From contig OX485807.1 in the NCBI GenBank assembly GCA_950295325.1, forward strand, positions 34,874,440-34,938,439: 64,000 bases of DNA, read 5' to 3'. Origin of the DNA: Polytrichum commune. Its lineage: Eukaryota > Streptophyta > Polytrichopsida > Polytrichales > Polytrichaceae. The translations under genes were made by a program, and so were the position numbers. Below, in pieces: positions 1 through 11,616 of this stretch. The notes below the pieces were generated by a model. That model was given only the letters and a program-made list of their open reading frames with translations, was not told the origin of the DNA and searched no databases. Each line of letters begins with the position of its first letter. The first letter of the stretch is position 1.

Positions 1-2140
1 TACTTTTCCAATGGTATATCACATGTCCCAAGAAATTTAAAATTGATGTCACAACACAAAAAAAGAAAAAATCAATAGTCGTTTAACGACTGCAATTTAG
101 GATGGTCAAAAGAACCGCAACTGATTTGGGCTACATTATTTTTGGGCATAGTTTTCTACTAGTGGGTGGTGTGTTTTTGTTGGAAGTCCTGGAAGGGTAG
201 TTTTTGTTTTGGGGGTTAAGGAGGGGTAGGAAAAGGTTATTATGGAGGAGTGTGTTTTTGTAGTGGGAAGGTGGTGTCTATTGAGTCGATGTGTATCATA
301 AAGTGCTTTTTGAGGTTGAAGAAAGTTATGGTTGATTGTGATTTGATGCATGCTTGGGAGTTGAGGAGCAGTAGGTTTTTGGCTCCTCCATATTCAAGGA
401 TTATGAATTTTACGAGTCCTTGGTATATTTGGCCTAGTGGACCATGGTCATTTAATGTTTGTGTTAGTTGTTCGCTTAGTGCTATGGTGTATTGGATAGG
501 AGGGAGAGGCTTCGATTCCAAATGCTTCTCTAGGGAGTTGGGTGAATATGTTAGTGGTACTCATAGAGAGGTTGCATATTGATTTTGTGAGTTTTATAAC
601 AAGTTTATATGATTTACAAATGTTATGGATTGAGAAGGGAACTGTGTAGAATGTGTATTCTATACTTGACATGATGATTGTATTATATATATATATATAT
701 ACATATATATTTGTTGGAGAGAGGTTGGTGAGAAAAGTAGGGCAACGCTTTGATTTTTGAATAGCCCAATTGAGGGATGTGATTTATTTTATGCCTAGCT
801 ATGTGTATGGTTCATTTATTGAGAGGATTGGGAGTAATTTATTTTTGTAGTTAATGTTATGAGCCTTAATGTATGTTTGCAAATTAATTTTGTTTAAGCA
901 TCATGTTATTGTGCATTTATTTATTCCTAGGTCCAAAATACAAAGACAAACAACAAGAGACAACGACAATGAAGAGCAAGGCATGCATCAAAGGGTTCAT
1001 GATGCATCCCTTAGTGTCCTCGTCAAATCCGAGGCAATCATTCCTCCCCACTTTGCACTACCAATGACGAGATCAAGAGCATAATCCATATATGAATCAA
1101 AGGTCAAATTTCATGCTAACAAGTTACAACAACAACATCTTCATCTCACATAGTACTTGGGTATTGAAAATATTGTTGTTGAGCACTCATCCATCTAGGT
1201 GATTAAGGGCATTGCAAAATGAAACTTAGGAGCATTGTGGTAATTCAAGGCCCATGCAATAATATGGTGACTAAGCCAAGAAAGTTTGCAATGAAAATGG
1301 CAAGGAAGGACATGAAGGCATTCGCTACCAAGGCGATGAACAAAGGTGAGGTGACGCTATTTGGCAAGTTAGCTCTTGTTTCATCACCCATGATGTTGAT
1401 TGGTGGTGCCGGCAACCCACAAACTTCACATTCCACACATAGCTAGGTAGTGGTGACATTGCATTGATGGCATGGTGTGAGCTACAATTCACTTGTATGG
1501 GTGGCTAGGTTGGCTAATTATGCAGTGGAGAAGGGGTATTTTCAAGCAAGACATTTCATGGGGCATGTTTACATTTCATTATTGGTCTATTATTCGCCCT
1601 AAAAAAAGGTTGGTGGGGAATACTTGGTGTTGGTGCAAACTCTCTTCAACACAATGAAGTCGTTGAACCTGGTGAGGCGAAGAGTGCTTGGGTTGCTTCC
1701 GGATATCTATGATGGGGTAGGTGTGGTTGTTTTCCAGCTCATACTTTGGTTGTGGTGGAGTGTGTGGTTTAGGATTAGTATTAGCAATATATTTGTATGT
1801 TTGGGGCCGCAACTCATTTATAATGAAGAATTTTGCCATTGTTGAGAAAATCTTTGCGCCCTCCTCGATAGTCTTGGAGTTGTACCAATGTGGAGTTGTT
1901 AGTATTGAGGATCCATGTGCTTTGGGGGTGTATAGTGTCTCGTGACATTGGTTTTGATGGTATCCTCATTTTCCGTTCCTTCTCACTATGTTGGTCTTTG
2001 CTAGGGCCTGGATTTGTTGGCTTTGTATGTAGGACAAAGACTATGCATCGACTTTTATGTTTCAAGAGCAAATTTTCTAACCACTTTGCGTTCACACTTG
2101 GACGTTACTCGATCCTGCTATGTTTGGTCCAATTTATTTA
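1..2140. other. no gene recognised
   Basis: The + strand is T/G-rich at 130-600, which leaves chance open frames on both strands. Apart from the AT microsatellite nothing is identifiable. A short TRSRA-like motif near 1063-1083 recalls the end of some Ty3-type polyproteins but is too short to call. Confidence 0.6.
680..712. repeat. AT dinucleotide microsatellite
   Basis: ATATATATATATATATAT with one interruption (ACAT). Confidence 0.9.
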
Positions 2141-2144
2141 GTGT

Positions 2145-2243
2145 GGACGTTAACTATAGTTATATAATTTAGTTAACTATGGTTGCTTCATAAAATGTAT
2201 CGAAAGAAATCTAGTTAACTATAGTTCTTTTGGCAGTTGTTAA
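2145..2243. mobile_element. end fragment of the same hAT-like MITE family
   Basis: Three copies of the GTTAACTATAGTT-type motif are followed by TTTTGGCAGTTGT, matching the complemented left end of the 37636-38147 element up to about 15 bases from its tip. The outer tip and the other end are not present. Confidence 0.55.
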
Positions 2244-2245
2244 TT

Positions 2246-4640
2246 ATTTATGTTAAAAGTTTCGGGTGAAAAATGAGTAGCTTCAGTCCTTGACCCACAT
2301 TTGAGAAGAAGGTGCAAAAAGTCCAAGAAAGGTTTGGTTGCATGTATAATAAGTAGCCATGGATTCGCATGAGCAAAATGGACAATTAGAGTTGTAGTCT
2401 TTCATAATAAAGGACACAGTCTCACTGTTCTACCGTTTTCTTGTTGCCCCAACTGATATGCTTATGTCTTGTGCAGTAGTTGGCCTTCGTGGGTTAGATT
2501 TGATGCTATGGGGCTTTAACATGTTGTTGTTTCGATCTTCAAAGCTCACTATTGTTGCTAGCTAGGCTACATGTTCATTGGTAGCATGATTCTCCAAAAA
2601 ACGAAAGCGCAATAGTAAATTATTGTGAGAGACTCGTAACTTTTAATTTTTTTTTAAAAAGGCACTCCACACCTTTAAGTCAGAGGGTGTAGCAAAAACA
2701 AAAACAAAAAAACCTATGGCCTAGACACGTTGTGCCCTATCCAAAGGCCGAAGGGTTTGTGCTCAAACTACAATCCAAGATCTTTAAGGCTTCGTGGCAG
2801 AATAACCATGGTTGTGTCATCATTACAACACTCTCCTTATGTCTACTATATTAAATCATATTCCTAACATATGTCTACAAAGAAATCCTTCAAAATCAGA
2901 GGAGTTTCAAAAGGTAGATTAAACAATTATTGCGAGCACGAATTTTCAAGAACATCCAAAATAAGCACCATTGCCGCTCATGCAAAGTGTGCATTGGAGT
3001 GTCAACCATTAATGAAATTGTATGGGAAATGGTCCAATACAACAAATTAAATTAAATTAAATTAAAAATATATATACAATAATGTTCATTATTTATAGAC
3101 TATTTGTATAGTAGGTATATATTCATAAAAATCAAATGTCTACGTTGCACTAGCCAGCTGGCAGTTATCTTTATATGAAGATTTGCAACGTGTTTAATCA
3201 GGTGGCCACCTGGACAAATGCGTCAGTGCACCACGTGTTCAATGTGTGTCGGTGGACATGGGTGTGGCCCAAAATGTATGATGCGCTGGAGGCCCCATTG
3301 ATAGACACGTCAGCAATATAAAATCTGTAATCATTATCACTGTGCCAGGGTGGAAATTAGATAAGTCAACGTACTACTGCAATGAGTGTCCGAGCTCCTA
3401 TATATTATATTTTTGTATATTAAACTGACAATGGCCAGTGATAAGGAGGATGAATACAACCACTTTACACTTAACCTTGAGGGCCCTCCTGCTGAGATAG
3501 ACAAATTATGTGATTCGTCAAAATGTTGGAGATGGTTCAAATTCGCTTTACACCACATCACGAGGGCATGACTGAGCAAATAAATTTGAATGAATGAAAA
3601 TCAACATGGCACCAAGTGGATAATGTTTCATTATCTACCGGATATTATGTTAGGCCCATAAAAAACAAATGGGTTTAATGTAAACTTAGGGACCATGACA
3701 ATCATTTAAATTGCCATTGGTTATGAGGTCCTATGTTTATGTGGTGGGTCCCATTTTGCCTACGGCTTTGGATTGTCCATAAAATATGGTGCAGGTCTAT
3801 CAACATATTTCACTTTCACTTTACACTAAGCTTGAGGAGTCGTCAATTGCAAAATTAGATTTATGTTTTCCACGGTATGGCATTTGGATGGGTTTCAAGA
3901 GCCCTTAGATTTTTAATGGTCACGGCTCTTGGTTTGCATGTAAAGTGGTCCTTAAGCCAACAAGGTCTCATAATTCCCGAGTCTAAAAGTGAACTTTGCA
4001 ACCGCTTGATGTCAACCCACGGTCAGCACTATTGCACATTGCAGGCGCATTACTGCCAATGAGGGCTCTCTATTCCAACACAAAAGAATTATTCTCCCCT
4101 CAAATTTGCCACGTGTCATGCTCACATTCGCTGAGACCACCTATATCCCACATGGAAACTACATTCTAGACATATAAAGATGAAATAGAGAGTCCTCTAT
4201 GGTAACATCATCTAAATCTATTGTATGATCTAAGTATGTATAATACTCCTTTGGTAAGATGAATTCACAAAATTTCAAACTCAATTTAATGATTTTAAAA
4301 ACCAATTTAGCAGTAGGTTCTACCAAATCACAAACCAAGTTCACTATATAGACAATCAAATTAACTTGAACATTCAACCAATTTCACTACATGTTCTGAA
4401 CAACTTCATGACTTGGTACCCATATTCACAACTTCACAAAATCGAGTTCATGAATTGTATAAGTTTATTTCACAAATAATGGTACATCATATATAAGATT
4501 CTCCTAGTCGCTCCCCACAACTAGCTCTAGATATCAAATTTCTATCAACCTCTCTTATCCTTGTACCATGTCCATAGTGATTGTTTGTACATCATTGATA
4601 ATGTGACCTAGTACTATTCAATGATTATAGAGATCATTAT
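2246..4640. other. no gene recognised
   Basis: Only an AAATT-type short repeat (about 3044-3066) and the 3.9 kb MITE fragment are identifiable. Open frames are short and lack recognisable domains. Confidence 0.55.
3890..3955. mobile_element. right-end fragment of the Tourist-like MITE
   Basis: TTTAATGGTCACGGCTCTTGGTTTGCATGTAAAGTGGTCC (quoted in part: ATGGTCACGGCTCTTGG) matches the terminal 45 bases of the 55.6 kb copy. No partner end was found nearby. Confidence 0.5.
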
Positions 4641-4641
4641 G

Positions 4642-5135
4642 TCAGACATGGCTTTTGATGTGTCCAAATAGACATGTTGCAACATTGAGAATTGGACTAT
4701 ATGATGGCAAACGGAAGTAGATGTGTCCAACATCTTCAAAAGCTTGTTGAATTTCACAAGATCTATGAAACAAGACATTGTCCATGGGGATGAACATTTG
4801 TCTATGAAGGCTAGGAATGACCTTGGTTTGAATGATTTCTAAGAACTTGTATGTATTGTAGGCACCAAGTGTGACATTGTGCACAATGACTCCTTCACGA
4901 CCAACTGCAACCACCAAAGATAAATTCCGACCCCTTTGAGTTGGATGCATTTGTTGCGATCTTTGTCCTCCACAAGCCTTTCAAAAGCTTTGGCCATGCT
5001 CCCGATAGTTTTGTAAGGATAAGCATAACGTTCATTTGTGTCAACATAAGATAGACCTTGATTAAAAATAGAATGTATGATTTGCGAGCAAAGTACGCCA
5101 TCTATGTGGTTATATCTACGCACATGACTAGGCAT
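4642..5135 (-). mobile_element. Tc1/mariner-type DNA transposon relic
   Basis: This codes the DDE half of an IS630/Tc1/mariner-like transposase. A strand-rich core runs through RGRNLSLVVAVGREG, then the second catalytic aspartate in FIPMDNVLFH, then the LPSYSPILN block that normally leads into the catalytic glutamate. Thirty-four residues after the aspartate the glutamate position reads Thr, so the copy is inactive. The N-terminal part (4950-5135) is readable only in other frames and has lost a clear helix-turn-helix. Terminal inverted repeats were not found. It looks much older than the Tc1 copy near 59.3 kb and belongs to a different branch. Confidence 0.7.
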
Positions 5136-5139
5136 ATCA

Positions 5140-7150
5140 ATTGAACTAAACCAATTTAGTTCTTTAATAAAGTTGTAAGCGAATTGAGACTACCATCAAT
5201 TTCTAAAAGTGTAGAAACTACGCATGCACAATCAATTTCTCAATGACAACTTGGGCCATATGTATCAGACACAATTCTTGTTGTAATGATTATCAAATAC
5301 AAACTATAGTAGAAAACCACATAAACCCTAAACCCTCCCGTGGTGAATGGCTTCGGCCATCCAAGATTATTTAAGGTGAATAATACTCCTACAACCACTG
5401 CTTTTAGGAAACACACATACACAACAGTTCAAACATCTTTCCTTTATGCCAAATTCTTGTCTTTGCTTGATAACATTGTCATGTCCCAATCTAATGACAA
5501 AGAGTCAACTACCGCTAGCCATATCTACTCATTTCAAAGGGAGACTCCCACATAGACCAAAATACATACGCCAACAAGAATTTGTGGCGACCAAGTTCTC
5601 AACAGTTGATCTAAATGTTGTGCGTCCACAACATAACATTTACAGGAACATTTCAAGCATTTGGGTTGTCTTTATTCCTAACACTAAACAACATCTATCT
5701 ATCTATCTATTATCGCCTCCCCAAAACATGTCGAACCTTCTTGAAGGAATTCAGCTACCACCGACTAAATGTTGCAAAATAAGAAGGCAAAGACTGTGAA
5801 ACGAGGAGGCGAGAAGTTGAGAATACGAGAACCACTTGGTTTGGAAGATTCATGAAGTTGTTAAAGGTAAAGCTTCGTTATCATAATTGAGGTGTGCCAC
5901 ATGTCAATTTGATTTAGGTGAATCGTGAACTAATCTAGAAGGTTCATGAAATTAGTTGGACACTCTAGTACCATGGGTTGGAAGATTCTTGCAGTAGCTT
6001 GGAACCTTCATGAAATTGACTTTGCACTTCCGCGAAGTCGTCTTAGCAAGGGAGTGTTTACAAGATGGAAATTATCATATGATGTGAGCCATATTGGTTC
6101 AAAAGTTAAAATATTGGACTTATAAGTTGGTCCGTCTAAATGCCCTAGACTTTTAAGTAATTTAAACTACAAGTAGTATGTTTAGGATGGATCCAGAAGG
6201 GCCCCACATACCCCAAATGACTACAATGTTTATGGTATTCAGAGGACAACCTCATAGTGTGGTCCAATATTTACCATAAATGGTATATAAGACATCATTA
6301 TGTACTAAATAACGTGGAACTTCATACTCGGGGGAATTGTTTTTGCATCAATCTCTCCACATATATTGATAAATTGGATTTCAATTTGTTGGATGCCTCT
6401 CATATGCAAATAATTTAGTTTTCATTCATTAGAACATTATTGTAACCTATAACACAAATATTTGATGTTATAAATTGTGGGTTGGAATATAGTGTGCATC
6501 CACAATAAACTCCATGATGTTTTTAGTGTTGATTTCCTAGTTTATAGTGTGGCCCACAATATTTACCATAAACAATGTAGTTTGTGCACTAAGTCTAAGA
6601 ATTATTACCTTATGTTTATTAACATGCATGAATTTGCACTTGAATAACATCATGATTTAGATCCCAAAGTTAACTGACATTTAAGTATATTTAGACAAAA
6701 TACTTATCTGAACATAATACGGGATATGCAGTTGTGGGGACAAAACATCAAACGACAACAACAAAAGCAACAACATAACAACCACGACTTTGAATATTTG
6801 TATTCCATGTTTGCCAACCATCACATTTGTGTAGGTTTGTTATCTAGTCTACGTCATATTGACAGTAGGAGTTGTCCAAAATTCATTTATAAATCCAAAT
6901 ATACTTAAGCCTAGTTAGTTGGTAGACCAAGGAATCGTGGCGTCTATGTAAACTCATCCATCATGAGGTGCAAACTATGTATTTCTATATGAAATGACTA
7001 TGGAAATGGCATCTAAGACTCCAAAATATACTTGGCATGATGGGAGGGAATTTAACCTTGGGGGTCAATCCTTGAGTTACTAGGATGCCTTAAGGTAGAT
7101 GGGTCCTACAAGGTTACCTTTTTTTCCTGACTTGGCCATTTCTCTAAGTA
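5140..7150. other. no gene recognised
   Basis: Contains an ATCT tetranucleotide run (5694-5712). The open frames at 5340-5800 lack recognisable motifs. Nothing else is seen. Confidence 0.55.
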
Positions 7151-7440
7151 TATGAAACACATGATTAACACAAGATGATTAGCAAATCCAAATCGAGGTT
7201 GTAACCATTTTTTTCTTGCAGTTTTTGGATCTTGCATGAATATTATATTCATCACTATACATTAAGTGGTCATACAAGTGTCCCCAATTATATTGACCAT
7301 TGAGCCTAGAATGGTTAGGTATCAAAATATGAGCACATAGTCCAATCTCTTTTAAACACATTTTTTTTGTTATCCATTCACGGAGCCACACCTGCATACC
7401 ACTCAAATATAAGTGTATGATTAGAAGAAGTAGTTAAATT
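7151..7440 (+). repeat. dispersed repeat R330, near full length
   Basis: This is one of at least ten copies in the window. Markers in order: TTAGCAAATCCAAATCGAGG, GTTTTTGGA then ATGAATATTAT, TATTGACCATTGAGCCTAGA, GAGCACATAGTCCAATCTCT, and ACCACTCAAATATA. It has no coding capacity and no poly(A); the ends are unresolved. It could be a non-autonomous element or a decayed LTR piece. Confidence 0.72.
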
Positions 7441-7490
7441 AAGCACATATGCCTTTATTGTGCTTGAAACTCATGTATTAGCGTAACATT

Positions 7491-7630
7491 ATTAAGTAGT
7501 GTGTGTTTGTTCATGCGGCCTTGATAATATAACCATGGGATGCCTCAACCTAGTGTAGATTAAGACTTAGGTTGGGGCACCCCATGGTTATGTTCTCAGG
7601 GCCCACGTGAACAAAAACACATTGCTTAAT
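7491..7630. repeat. long near-perfect hairpin (foldback)
   Basis: Arms 7491-7552 and 7568-7630 pair over about 62 bases with a few mismatches and one 2-3 base gap, around a 15-base loop. Key paired segments: TGTGTTTGTTCATG with CACGTGAACAAAAACACA, and AACCATGGGATGCCTCAACC with GGTTGGGGCACCCCATGGTT. No coding. It could be a foldback MITE or a small-RNA hairpin. Confidence 0.8.
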
Positions 7631-7971
7631 CATGCCATGAGCCTCACATATTAATGACAATATTATTTTCTCCAAGTTGTTGAAATCCAATCTAAAATTT
7701 GTTCTTGACAACTTTGTTATATTTTTGTTAGTCAACTTCATATATTACCTCCACAAACCATGTTTCAAGGTGCATATGTGATTTTAAGTCAACTCCAATT
7801 CGTTGTGGGTTGAATGAAGCTCCATGCCACCAAATATGGCCTTGTGGCCATGATAAACCCATCTCTTTCTCCTAGGTTACATGCAATGGCTAATTTAGAG
7901 TAATTGATTCCATGTATAATATCATAGACACCAAATTTGCCTATTGAAGTTCAATTGGAACAAATCAACCC

Positions 7972-8262
7972 TCAACCTTGTAGGAAGCTTGCTTTCACCA
8001 AAGCCCCTCCATCCATGAGGGATGAGTTCACATAGACACCACAAGCTCCACCTTCACATTTTATGCGCCAAGGTTTGTAAAAGTAAAAGGGTAATCCAAC
8101 CGCCATAAGTTGTGGAAACCAACAGGGCCCAACCTTGTTCTTTGCGGCGAACGTGTAGATACTTTGACAACATAAAACCATGGCACCTAAGACCCCACCT
8201 TCGTGACTTGTCCTTGGTGTGCATGTTGTAGGAGGAGCATAGATTGCAACAAATGTGGAACA
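7972..8262 (+). repeat. dispersed repeat R3, direct copy
   Basis: About 290 bases matching the complement of 13845-14100. Shared markers include TATGCGCCAAGGTTTGTAAA, GGGCCCAACCTTGTTCT and ATAAAACCATGGCACCTAAG. A short inverted pair (AAATGTGGAAC and GTTCCACATTT) lies at its right edge. Non-coding. Confidence 0.65.
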
Positions 8263-8843
8263 AACCCATGTTTTATGTTCCACTCATGTTCCACATTTAT
8301 GTCCGATGGAACATGTTCCATTCATACATGTCCAAGATCAAAACAAACATACACGTTAACAAATCACATCCATACCCATCCATACGAGGGCTTGTTCCAG
8401 GTGGCAATTTTATTTTGTTTTGAATGTGGATCTTGAAGTTTGAAATCAATTCTTAACGCTCAAATGAAAGCGCCATCTTGATCCCACCAAAAATCCTACA
8501 TCGCTCACAATGTACTGCACCAACGAGTGCTAAGATCAAAGATATAATCTTCATTTAGTGTTTTCTAAAATATTTAAGTAATGAGCATGTTTCATACTCT
8601 CAACGTTGTATAGATCATCCACAATGTAAGCAATATTGCATGTATTTCCTTGTAGTGAGTATGCCTTCGTTGAATTTGTCAACGACTCTAGCAACCTTGC
8701 TCTCAATTGACGCCATCGTACTCTCAGATATACTCTCAAAACACTCAAACTTTCTTGGCTTACAATCAAAATATACGTTTGCACCTCGATGTAGTTGAAA
8801 CATGCCCACACGCTCTCAAATGGGCCTCTTGGTTTCTCAAATG

Positions 8844-9110
8844 TTAGATCTCTTACACCTCAAATATATCAAGTTGAATCTTTTACACCTCAAGAGAAGT
8901 CTTAAGACACTCAAATTACACAAACAATATCTCTTTCACCTTAAATGTGCCTAACACTCTCAAATACCTTAAGTTAGATCTTCTACACCTCAAGAGAGGT
9001 CTTAAGACACTAAAATCACTCAATTAAGATCTTGTTCACCTCAAATGTCTCTTCCACTCTCAAATACCTCAAGTCAAATCTTCTACACCTAAAGACACTC
9101 AAACAACATT
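8844..9110. repeat. tandem repeat, 100-base period
   Basis: The unit starts near TTGAATCTTTTACACCTCAA at 8874 and recurs at 8974 and 9074, exactly 100 bases apart, with about 2.3 copies. It contains CTCAAGAGAAGTCTTAAGAC and CACTCTCAAATACCT. A partial start of the unit lies at 8844. The surrounding 9.1-9.4 kb is rich in loosely related CTCAAA words. Confidence 0.72.
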
Positions 9111-9876
9111 TCCTTAAATTTAAAACACCTTGAATGATTTCAAACAAGCCTTACTACACTCAAGCCTCACAAATAAACCTTAAATACCTTAAAATATTAA
9201 AGTCAAATGTTTTGGAAGTTTGAATACCTCAAAACCTCTCAATAAACTTCTCAACACTCAAGCCTCTCAAATCATGTGCTATTGAAGTCTAAACACCTTT
9301 AAAATTTTCAAATAACCCCTTAAATGCTCAAAACACTCAAATCAAATGCTCTTGCATCATACATACATTCAAGCAAAAAATAAACGATAAAAAAACACTT
9401 ACAACAACCAAGTGCGCCCTTGGACACCTCCAACCCTCCAAAGTGCCAACCCCTCAAGATCTAGTCCATTATAACCTCAAAGCAATAAAATATCTAGGCA
9501 CTTCACTTGCATGATGGGTCCATAACCTATTGGAAATCACTAGGTCTAGAGATGAGATTGCACAAGCATATACACATACATAAAAGCATATGAATAATGC
9601 TTGGAGTGAAATGATCTCATGCTCTCCTTGCTTTGCCTTTTATTTTTTTATTTTTTTGTTTTGTTTTTGCTTTGGTTCAAACAAACAATATGGAATGATT
9701 TTTTATGCTTCTTCATACTAGCGTTGTAGCCTTATTATAACCTTATTAATTATTTTGCCTCTTCCAGTTCATTTCTATCGACTACGAGAAATCTAATGCT
9801 CTAGTTTCTACATATTGCATAAAGTGTTTATGGTATAAGTGTGCATGCATATGAAACATGAAAAAAAAATGGTAGG

Positions 9877-10600
9877 CTATTGATGATTCTTAGTAGCAAC
9901 ATCAATGAGAGTTGATAGTTGAGTGGCATCAGTGGGACATACAAGTATATGCAACCTTTGAAATCTATCTATGTTGTCATCAATGGTAGAATCACTACCA
10001 ACCTGCAAAACACTGCCAAATGTTGTGTTGACAACTTTGTCAATGACATTGTTCACAAGAGCCTTGTCTCCAACATGAATCGGTGGGGACTTCATCTTCT
10101 TCCCATGATATTTAATTTGCATAAGAGACAAGTTGTCAGGAGGAGCAACATGTTTTTTTTTAGTCCTTTACCTGTAACTTGCAACGTTGCTAAACATTGC
10201 CTTGCATTTCTTTTTGCTATGTTTTGTGATGGAACAACGAGAGACCTCCAAACCCACTATAATCTTGAGCAGGCACACCATGTCAATAACATGGTTTGTT
10301 CCAATGGTCCGGTTTGCTAAATTGGGGGTGAATCTCCAAAAGGTTACATCATCTGTTGTACCCGCTTGCCAATAACGACAATATCCTTAGCTAGGTTCTT
10401 TCAAACCCTATTGAAGTCATGAACGGTTGATAGATTATGATAGACTAGAAGATCCATTTTGTTTCCATGTTGGTCAACTAGACCCAATGGGCAGTTGTTC
10501 ACCCTATGGGCATAACAATGAATCTTATGGCTCCAATTGTCACCACAAAATTTACAGTAAAATCCGTTTGTTTCTTTACCTATTTCTCACAATTGTATGG
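9877..10600 (-). pseudogene. unidentified decayed coding stretch with possible zinc finger
   Basis: On the - strand FYCKFCGDNWSHKIHCYAH (about 10510-10566) gives a Cys-x2-Cys then His/Cys spacing reminiscent of BED-type or CCHC fingers. It is followed by hydrophobic protein-like sequence and ends with an 84-codon open stretch at 10131-9877 containing HVGDKALVNNVIDKVVN. Frames change in between. A transposase origin such as hAT is possible, but the finger alone does not prove it. Confidence 0.33.
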
Positions 10601-10699
10601 TGGACAACTCCATCTTCATTGCAAAGGACATTCTATGACATTATGACTTGCTTCACAAAACCTTCAATCTCCATTGACATTCAATATGTGATCTAGCAC

Positions 10700-11616
10700 C
10701 ATCTCCAAGGCGGTGCTCCATTGCAATAGGTGATTTCATATTGTGTAGCACGAAATGGGCTTACATGGCTAGCATAAGAACTCTCTTTGACAACTCCAAA
10801 CCTACATGGGATGTATGATATCTACACTTAAGCAATTGTGCTACAATGGTAGGGCTCCATGGAGTGTTTGGAAGCACTATCTAGGCCTTCATTGCATGCC
10901 AATTGTGTCCAACAAGCTCATGTTCATCAATGAAAGAATTCCAAAAAAATGGTGATTTTTTGTGCATGATGATTGGAGATGTGAGGTAATAATGGAGAAA
11001 TGAAAATTGTATTGGTGGCCCATTCGTGAGGGCTACGATGGTAAAAGGAACAACCCCCTTAATGTGCAATTTAAGGTGGTTTATATTCATGTAATCCTAT
11101 TTGGACACCTGAAGAAATAATTTGCAATAGTAATGAGAGCTACCAATTATTATTGAAAGTCATGTCTTTGATTCTACATGGCCTTAATATGAAGTTGGTT
11201 CTCACAATATCTAAAAACATATTTCATTACAAGGATGAAAAGAAAACAATAGAGTGTCACCAACAAAACACACCTTGAAACAAGACAAACCTCATGAAGA
11301 AAAAGGTGAGTGACAAAGTCCGAAGCCCAAACCCTAAATTACCACAAAAATAAGAAACAATGATTGGCACAAAAAATGCCATGTGAAGGACAAAGTTTTG
11401 TGAATATGCAAGAAGCAATATCGGGACTTTGAATGGTTGGCAAGGCACAACCCAAAACACGAAAGGATGATGATAGAATTGAATCATTGAAAACATTGAA
11501 GAATTGAAAGCATCGAAATGCAAGTAGTGACTTGATGCAAGTAAGAGGCATACCAAGTTGTAAAAGTAGAGAACAAAACACTAGAGAAAGGCATGTATAC
11601 ATATCCTAAGGGAGGC
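10700..11616. other. no gene recognised
   Basis: AT-rich sequence with only short hydrophobic chance frames on the - strand; ends at the LINE poly(A). Confidence 0.5.

Noticed and set aside
240-582. Overlapping open frames of 93 and 110 codons on opposite strands
   Set aside because: The + strand is strongly T/G-biased here, which removes stops on both strands; no domain, splice site or codon pattern supports a gene.
930-1090. Short TRSRA-like motif recalling the end of a Ty3-type polyprotein
   Set aside because: The motif is only five residues, and no protease, polymerase, integrase or long terminal repeat was found around it.
8810-9360. CRISPR-like array
   Set aside because: The repeats are long, diverged, AT-rich and spaced as a plain tandem; there are no uniform short repeats with unique spacers, and the DNA is eukaryotic.
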